Shown: positions 1 to 3,339 of the stretch, piece after piece
Numbering within the stretch: position 1 is the stretch's first letter
How the letters are laid out: every line of letters starts with the position of its first letter
Source: Gammaproteobacteria bacterium
GTDB taxonomy: Bacteria > Pseudomonadota > Gammaproteobacteria > Arenicellales > Poriferihabitantaceae
Length of the DNA: 5,313 nt
Direction: 5' to 3'
Assembly (NCBI GenBank): GCA_009839585.1
Contig: VXPI01000214.1
Coordinates: forward strand, 1 to 5,313
Made by a program: the position numbers and the translations under genes
The notes under the pieces: model-generated
Databases searched by the model: none
Told to the model about the DNA's origin: nothing
Seen by the model: only the letters and a program-made list of their open reading frames with translations

Positions 1-1
1 A

Positions 2-172
2 CACATAACAGAGGCTTTACTTCCTGCCCGGGATTGTTCGGCTGGTTGTACCTTATGGATGGATGAAATATTGAATGTGCGACAAGCAATTGTGGTTTAC
101 CCGGGCCAGGCATTAGTCCCCATCTTGACGAAAGCTAAAAGTGAGCACCATGAATATACAAAAAATCATTGA
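2..172 (+). CDS. possible C-terminal end of an unidentified gene entering from the left
   Basis: One frame is open from the window edge to a TGA at 170-172, giving 56 residues with no start inside the window. The middle reads NVRQAIVVYPGQALVPIL, and the tail KSEHHEYTKNH is charged. I do not recognise the protein. An open run of this length is not rare by chance, so the call is weak. In its favour, it overlaps the first small membrane protein gene by 23 bases in the same phase in which the later genes overlap, and its EHHE tail matches the EHHE tails of the next two genes. The last part (YPG to EHHE, 19 residues) also has the same length as the corresponding end of the second small protein (YDG to EHHE), so it could be a diverged or decayed relative. 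It has no obvious membrane helix, which argues against an intact family member. Confidence 0.3.
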   Translation, partial: HITEALLPARDCSAGCTLWMDEILNVRQAIVVYPGQALVPILTKAKSEHHEYTKNH

Positions 173-359
173 TATAGCTATTATTTTTGTTTGTATCGCC
201 GTCATCATATCGGGGTTTGTATTGGTCATAGTTTTTAAGCCATTAGTGATGGTGCTTCTTTCGATGGCTTTTATGTTGTTGCTCCTTTCCCATCTAATTT
301 ACGATAGTTTCAAGGACAAACTCCCATGGCGAATGAATAGAAAGGAGCATCATGAATAA
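150..359 (+). CDS. small two-helix membrane protein, copy 1 of 3
   Basis: This encodes a 69-residue protein of an unrecognised family. Residues 9-29 and 32-51 are strongly hydrophobic and are split by a Lys30-Pro31 turn. A basic start (MNIQKIID) and a basic tail (FKDKLPWRMNRKEHHE) surround them. By the positive-inside rule, both ends should be cytoplasmic, making a helical hairpin in the inner membrane. A GTG at 141 would add three residues, but ATG 150 is preferred because it aligns with the conserved MN-x-[QK]-[KR]-IID start of the two paralogs downstream. The bases before ATG 150 (GTGAGCACC) also match the position of their stronger AGGAGCATC site. The gene overlaps the next one by 8 bases, so translation is probably coupled. 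Shared family marks are Cys15 in the first helix and the KDKLPWR motif near the C-terminus. No function can be assigned; a small accessory subunit, a regulator of a membrane complex or a toxin/holin-like protein are all possible. Confidence 0.82.
   Translation: MNIQKIIDIAIIFVCIAVIISGFVLVIVFKPLVMVLLSMAFMLLLLSHLIYDSFKDKLPWRMNRKEHHE
341..347 (+). promoter_or_regulatory. ribosome binding site of copy 2, inside the end of copy 1
   Basis: AAAGGAG lies 4 bases before ATG 352 and is part of the Arg-Lys-Glu codons that end copy 1. The stop codon of copy 1 (357-359) lies downstream of the start of copy 2. Ribosomes finishing copy 1 are therefore placed to restart on copy 2. Confidence 0.85.
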
Positions 360-573
360 AAAGAGAATCATTGACAAAAGCATTATTGCTGTCTGCATCG
401 TCACCGTCTACTCGGGATTCTTGTGGATAGCATTTATTGAACCAATTTTTGTGGTGGGGCTTATGCTTGCTGTATCGTTGGCTATAGTTATATCTTCGTT
501 GACCTGGTTAATTTACGATGGATACAAAGACAAACTCCCATGGCGAAGGAATAAGGAGGAGCATCATGAATAA
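352..573 (+). CDS. small two-helix membrane protein, copy 2 of 3
   Basis: This encodes 73 residues and is a paralog of the genes on either side. The basic start MNKKRIIDKSII leads into a hydrophobic helix at about 11-29. A Glu30-Pro31 turn follows, then a second helix at about 32-54, then the tail YDGYKDKLPWRRNKEEHHE. Cys15 and the LPWR motif are conserved in all three copies. The start is fixed by a strong Shine-Dalgarno AAAGGAG and by alignment with copy 3: their first 36 bases are the same except for one base. The gene overlaps its neighbours by 8 bases on each side (352-359 and 566-573), so the three genes form one translational unit. I do not recognise the family. The predicted topology has both ends in the cytoplasm and almost no periplasmic loop. 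Confidence 0.88.
   Translation: MNKKRIIDKSIIAVCIVTVYSGFLWIAFIEPIFVVGLMLAVSLAIVISSLTWLIYDGYKDKLPWRRNKEEHHE
553..559 (+). promoter_or_regulatory. ribosome binding site of copy 3, inside the end of copy 2
   Basis: A consensus AAGGAGG lies 6 bases before ATG 566 and is embedded in the Asn-Lys-Glu-Glu codons of copy 2. It is the strongest site in the array. It decides ATG 566 against the in-frame upstream ATG at 518, which lies wholly inside copy 2 and has no such site. Confidence 0.88.
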
Positions 574-775
574 ACAGAGAATCATTGACAAAAGCATTAT
601 TGCTTTTTGCATAACTGCCGTCTTTCTGGTAGTGATTTTTTCAGTAATTTATGAACCAAGAGTGTTGTTATTGCTTGTAATAGCTGTACCGATTTTTTTA
701 TTAACCGAAGATTTTTACAGAATCTATAAGGACAGACTACCATGGCGAAAGCATGGCGGGGAACATCAGAAATAA
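566..775 (+). CDS. small two-helix membrane protein, copy 3 of 3
   Basis: This encodes 69 residues. The start MNKQRIIDKSII is almost the same as in copy 2. Helix 1 is at about 11-29, a Glu30-Pro31 turn follows, and helix 2 is at about 33-47. The tail is YRIYKDRLPWRKHGGEHQK. The second helix is shorter and more acidic at its end (TEDFYR) than in copies 1 and 2. The tail keeps Lys-Asp-Arg-Leu-Pro-Trp-Arg, but the final EHHE has become EHQK. At the DNA level, the place where a further copy would start reads CATCAGAAATAA instead of CATCATGAATAA, so the array ends here. ATG 566 is chosen for its consensus ribosome binding site and the paralog alignment. Function unknown; it is presumably co-translated with copies 1 and 2. 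Confidence 0.87.
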   Translation: MNKQRIIDKSIIAFCITAVFLVVIFSVIYEPRVLLLLVIAVPIFLLTEDFYRIYKDRLPWRKHGGEHQK

Positions 776-889
776 TTGATTCGGAAGGTGCCTGCTATTT
801 TGGCATCGTTTGCTGGCCTGGTCTAATTTCCTTTTTTTATCGTCATAAAATTCCCACTTCAATCTTTTCGTAACCGAGATCATGTGTCC

Positions 890-932
890 CAGCAGAATCA
901 CTTCTGACCCATTTGTGCAGTAATTCCTGCTG
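890..932 (-). other. bulged stem-loop downstream of the broken exporter gene
   Basis: On the minus-strand transcript, bases 919-932 pair with 890-902. This gives six pairs (CAGCAG/CTGCTG), a one-base bulge at 926, then seven pairs including one G-U, closing a loop of about 16 bases. It begins about 34 bases after the stop of the minus-strand exporter gene. No U-run follows, so it is not a standard intrinsic terminator; it may be an RNA 3'-end structure or chance. The rest of 776-965 holds no gene that I can support. A run of seven T at 832-838 has no good stem directly before it. Confidence 0.35.
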
Positions 933-965
933 AATCAGAAATGGCTGGTGTTTTTGAATCCTTTC

Positions 966-1729
966 TCATACATGGGTCAGTTGATCATATAGTAGCTTTA
1001 TTGAGGTCAGAAAACATGCCAGAACGACTACAGGACGGATCAAGACGGCACCTTTCTTCAGGACCATTCTGGCACCAATATAAGAACCTAGGACTTGTCC
1101 CCCCATCATGGCAAATCCCGCGCTCCAGTAAATTTCTCCGAATATCATGAAGAAAGCCAGCGCCGAGATGCTGCTTGTAAAATTCAGGATTTTTGCATTC
1201 GCAGTTGCCTTGGCCAGACTGTATCCACATGATGAAACAAATCCTAACGTCATGAAAGTCCCAGTCCCAGGACCAAAGAAGCCATCATAAAATCCTAGAA
1301 ATGGAGCAACAAAAGCTGCAAATGCTCCTACACTTATTTCCTTTCCCTGTCGGTGTCACCTACTTTTTTCGAGAAAAGAAAGTACAGTCCCATGAGCATG
1401 AGAAAAATCGGGAGAATGACTCTAAGTGCTCTCGTATCAATCTGCAATAGCAGCCATCCTCCAAATACGGAGCCAATAAATGTCGTAAGCAATGCAAGCT
1501 TGTGTTCTTTTAGATCGATCACTCCTTTTCGAGTGAAGTAAATCGTTGCAATCAACACACCGCTACTTCCCTGTAACTTGTTGGTTGCCAATGCAACTGT
1601 CGGAGGCATTCCGGCAAATAACATGGCCGGAATAGTGATTAACCCGCCACCGCCAGCTACTGTATCTACCCAGCCAGCAAGAAAGGCTGCAAAGACCAGG
1701 AACAATACAATCTCTGAACTAAATCCCAT
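966..1729 (-). pseudogene. yfcA: TSUP-family (TauE/SafE, DUF81) membrane exporter, YfcA-like, broken by a frameshift
   Basis: The first part (1729 down to 1334) codes for 131 residues and then stops. It holds the N-terminal half of a TSUP permease: Asp22, the GGGG run at 26-29 followed by LITIP, ATNKLQ at 48-53, and a helix ending LYFLFSKKVGDTDRER. A second frame carries the matching C-terminal half, including YDGFFGPGTG, LAKATANAK and GAVLIRP, and ends at 966. The frames join if one A is added to the AAA run read from 1337-1339, giving RKISVGAFAAF and a 254-residue protein, the usual size for the family. From memory it aligns closely with E. coli YfcA throughout. TSUP proteins export sulfite, sulfoacetate or other organic anions; the substrate here is unknown. 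There is no clear ribosome binding site before ATG 1729. The gene lies 106 bases downstream of the ATPase gene on the same strand. A sequencing or assembly error could equally explain the missing base. Confidence 0.9.
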
Positions 1730-1776
1730 CTGTGTCAGAAGCTACATCTTGAATAAATTGAGCGAATGGACCTGAA

Positions 1777-1801
1777 CCATTTTCCATAACTGATAAAATG
1801 G
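1777..1801 (-). other. small hairpin between the ATPase and exporter genes
   Basis: CCATTTT at 1777-1783 is the perfect complement of AAAATGG at 1795-1801, with an 11-base loop. It lies in the 106-base gap after the ATPase stop and before the exporter start. No T-run follows on the minus strand, so a terminator function is doubtful. It could be a weak attenuator or chance in AT-rich DNA. Confidence 0.25.
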
Positions 1802-1835
1802 GTCGATTCCAGTTTTTCAGTCTTCTCAATTCCGG

Positions 1836-2990
1836 CTAGACATATTCCCGGTTCCAAAGCCGACGGAGGAAGGTTTCCCAGTTTTCGTGTCGGATGCCGT
1901 TATCGAACCAGGCGTTTGTTGAGTCTCTGGAAACCACCAGCAGGTGTTTCCATTCCCTTTCCCTATTTATGGCAAGTAATCCCTTGTGATCACGTCTGCT
2001 GACCGATTTTGCACTTTTTACTTCGACGGCGATTTCATCGCCGACCACGAAATCGACTTCGTGTCCAGTTCGAGTGCGCCAGAATTGCAAAGGTAGCCGA
2101 ATCCGGTTATAACTCAGAAAGGCGCGCAGTTCGCAGGCGATAAAATGCTCGAATGCCATGCCGAACAGGTCGCTGCCCGAGTCAAGTGACCTGGTATCAC
2201 GCAAGGCATTGACGATGCCCGGATCAAACAGATAAAACTTGGTGGTTTGCACGAATTTTCGCGTTTGTGAACCCCGCCAGGGCGGAACCTGAAACCCAAC
2301 CAGCGTATCGTTCAGAATCTGATAATAGTCCCGGACAGTATTGGGCGAGAGCTGAGCGTCATTGGCGACTTTTGCATAATTTAGCACCTTGGAGTTGTTG
2401 AACGCTACACTTTGCAGGAATCTTGCGTAATTCGGCAGGTTTCGGACTAGTCCCTCAAACTGAATTTCTTCCTTTAGGTACGTATCAACGTAAGCGTATA
2501 AGTAGTCTTCTCCATGCTCACCGAGGAAGGCGGAAGGAAGTCCGCCTAGGCGAAGGTAGCGATGCAAATCGAAATTGTTGTGGCGAGATAATTCTAACCA
2601 TGTCAATGGAAACATCTCCGCCCGGAACGCCCTGCCCGCCAACAAATTCACTCCTTGTCGGTGCAGGCTCCGTGCACTGCTGCCAGTGAGCAAAAAGCGT
2701 TTGCCCTCGATTTCAATAGCACGATGGACTTCGTTGAGCAGTTCCGGAATCCGCTGGATTTCGTCGATGACCGCCAATGGCCTTGAAATGAACGAATGCA
2801 ACAACGCTGGGTCAGACTTGAGACGTAAATACGTTCTGGAATCGAGCAGGTCGATATAGTCCGCCGCATCCAGGCAGCTCGACCGGATGAGGAAGCTCTT
2901 GCCACTGCCGCGTGGTCCAAGCAGAAAATGCGAGGAACGGTTCAGCAGCTCCATTAGGTCCAGTTGACGCTCTATCATTAAAATACGCAT
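1836..2990 (-). CDS. ATP-binding protein, AAA_14 ATPase domain plus DUF4143 nuclease-like C-terminus
   Basis: This encodes 384 residues, a usual length for this family. Walker A is GPRGSGKS at 25-32, Walker B is LAVIDE at 72-77, and a sensor-1-like segment, FLLTGSSAR, is at 99-107. LLAGRAFR with Arg120 follows, in the manner of the family. The DUF4143 part contains YVDTYLKEEI, a winged-helix-like stretch (LNYAKVANDAQLSPNTVRDYY) and FDPGIVNAL. The C-terminus has the PD-(D/E)XK pattern Asp313, Glu323-Val-Lys325 in EVDFVVGDEIAVEVKSAK. The conserved residues are present, so the protein looks intact. Such proteins are widespread, often solitary and mobile in accessory regions, and mostly uncharacterised; roles in defence or stress are only inferred. 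ATG 2990 is used; ATG 2978 (Met5) is an alternative, and neither has a Shine-Dalgarno. It is transcribed away from valS. A perfect inverted repeat lies just upstream. It is the first gene of the minus-strand pair, but its neighbour, a YfcA-like exporter, suggests no shared pathway. Confidence 0.95.
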   Translation of the reverse strand: MRILMIERQLDLMELLNRSSHFLLGPRGSGKSFLIRSSCLDAADYIDLLDSRTYLRLKSDPALLHSFISRPLAVIDEIQRIPELLNEVHRAIEIEGKRFLLTGSSARSLHRQGVNLLAGRAFRAEMFPLTWLELSRHNNFDLHRYLRLGGLPSAFLGEHGEDYLYAYVDTYLKEEIQFEGLVRNLPNYARFLQSVAFNNSKVLNYAKVANDAQLSPNTVRDYYQILNDTLVGFQVPPWRGSQTRKFVQTTKFYLFDPGIVNALRDTRSLDSGSDLFGMAFEHFIACELRAFLSYNRIRLPLQFWRTRTGHEVDFVVGDEIAVEVKSAKSVSRRDHKGLLAINREREWKHLLVVSRDSTNAWFDNGIRHENWETFLRRLWNREYV

Positions 2991-2993
2991 TTA

Positions 2994-3024
2994 TTTCGTG
3001 GATTTTTACAGATTATCCACGAAA
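2994..3024. promoter_or_regulatory. perfect 10-bp inverted repeat, likely operator of the ATPase gene
   Basis: TTTCGTGGAT at 2994-3003 and ATCCACGAAA at 3015-3024 are exact reverse complements separated by 11 bases. The dyad ends three bases before the ATPase start codon, in the place where a ribosome binding site would be. It overlaps the -10 box of the predicted promoter. If transcription starts near 3005, only one arm is in the mRNA, so a DNA operator fits better than an RNA hairpin. A longer transcript would instead form a hairpin hiding the start. Confidence 0.6.
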
Positions 3025-3040
3025 CAAACATTGATGTACA
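3012..3040 (-). promoter_or_regulatory. predicted sigma-70 promoter of the ATPase gene
   Basis: Read on the minus strand, TGTACA (3040-3035, 4 of 6 matches to the -35 consensus) is followed after 17 bases by GATAAT (3017-3012, 5 of 6 matches to the -10 consensus). The start would fall near 3005, leaving a leader of about 15 bases. A second -35-like box, TTGACG (3054-3049), is present but lacks a good -10. The -10 box lies inside the inverted repeat. Confidence 0.45.
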
Positions 3041-3085
3041 GAAATAACCGTCAAGTAATTTGCGGCATTTTTATGGCAATAGGTT

Positions 3086-3133
3086 CAACAGTCGGTGGTC
3101 CAGACTGTTGTTGAAACTGAGCAATCACAGTTT
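3086..3133 (+). other. two consecutive small hairpins upstream of valS
   Basis: CAACAGTC (3086-3093) pairs perfectly with GACTGTTG (3103-3110) around a 9-base loop. Three bases later, AAACTG (3114-3119) pairs with CAGTTT (3128-3133) around an 8-base loop. A third, weaker one, CCGA/TCGG (3137-3140 with 3149-3152), follows, also with an 8-base loop. No T-run follows. They may be structure in a long valS leader, part of a decayed element, or chance. Confidence 0.3.
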
Positions 3134-3197
3134 GTGCCGAATTAAGACTCGGAGCAGGCATAAAATTCGAGACTTTGGTTTCGACCAGTTAGACTGC

Positions 3198-3222
3198 ACT
3201 TCATGTAGATTCTACAGGAAGT
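3198..3222. promoter_or_regulatory. 25-bp near-perfect palindrome, operator-like, upstream of valS
   Basis: The core TGTAGA-T-TCTACA (3204-3216) is a perfect dyad around the single base 3210. Beyond one mismatched pair (3203/3217) the symmetry continues for five more pairs, ACTTC at 3198-3202 with GAAGT at 3218-3222. This makes 11 of 12 pairs. The one-base centre makes an RNA hairpin unlikely without opening the middle, whereas a dimeric DNA-binding protein would fit. The bound protein and the controlled gene are unknown; valS (130 bases to the right of the centre) is one candidate. Confidence 0.45.
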
Positions 3223-3339
3223 TCAGATTAGGGGTTTGCTTGATCAACCTGATACACTAACCGTAACAATCGGTAGGGCACTACTCATATACACGATTCA
3301 GAATATGCCCGAGCCCCCACCCCTTGAATTGCATGGATC

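Larger units (their letters stand above)
150..775 (+). repeat. tandem array of three diverged gene-sized repeats
   Basis: The three small genes repeat with periods of 202 and 214 bases. Two segments are best kept. The first is the 5' end, where copies 2 and 3 are nearly the same for about 36 bases. The second is a 19-base segment near the 3' end, GACAAACTCCCATGGCGAA, found at 315-333 and 529-547, and with two changes at 731-749. The membrane-spanning middles have little DNA identity. The pattern indicates old tandem duplication with selection or conversion holding the ends. Confidence 0.85.
2991..3339. other. 349-base divergent intergenic region between the ATPase gene and valS
   Basis: No gene is supported here. 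A 66-codon TTG-started frame (3060-3260) has no ribosome binding site and an Arg/Ser/Cys-rich product resembling no family I know. The region holds the ATPase promoter and dyad at its left end, small hairpins at 3086-3152 and a 25-bp near-palindrome at 3198-3222. For valS I see only weak promoter elements. One is an extended -10-like TGATACACT at 3250-3258 without a -35 box. Another is TTGATC at 3240-3245 paired with a poor -10 (TAACAA, 3264-3269). No Shine-Dalgarno precedes valS. Confidence 0.6.

Noticed and set aside
141..149. GTG 141 as start of copy 1
   Set aside because: The three extra residues are not shared with the paralogs, and the GTGAG at this place aligns with their Shine-Dalgarno.
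518..565. N-terminal extension of the third small protein from ATG 518
   Set aside because: It lies wholly inside copy 2 in another frame, has no ribosome site, and the paralog alignment plus the consensus AAGGAGG fixes ATG 566.
787..838. Intrinsic terminator after the small-protein array
   Set aside because: The six-pair stem (787-792 with 802-807) has a 9-base loop, includes a G-U pair, and is separated from the T-run (832-838) by about 24 bases, so it does not fit a terminator.
1334..1345. Programmed -1 frameshifting in the exporter gene
   Set aside because: Reaching the second frame needs a -1 shift, but the local GAA-AGG-AAA-TAA is not a slippery heptamer and the Lys tRNA would mispair after slipping. 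A simple one-base deletion or error is the easier explanation.
1353..2859. Plus-strand open frames across the exporter and ATPase genes
   Set aside because: Their products show no family motifs, whereas the minus-strand frames carry clear TSUP and Walker/DUF4143 signatures.
3060..3260. 66-codon open frame on the plus strand upstream of valS
   Set aside because: It starts at TTG with no ribosome binding site, its product is a patternless Arg/Ser/Cys-rich sequence, and the palindrome and hairpins of the intergenic region run through it.
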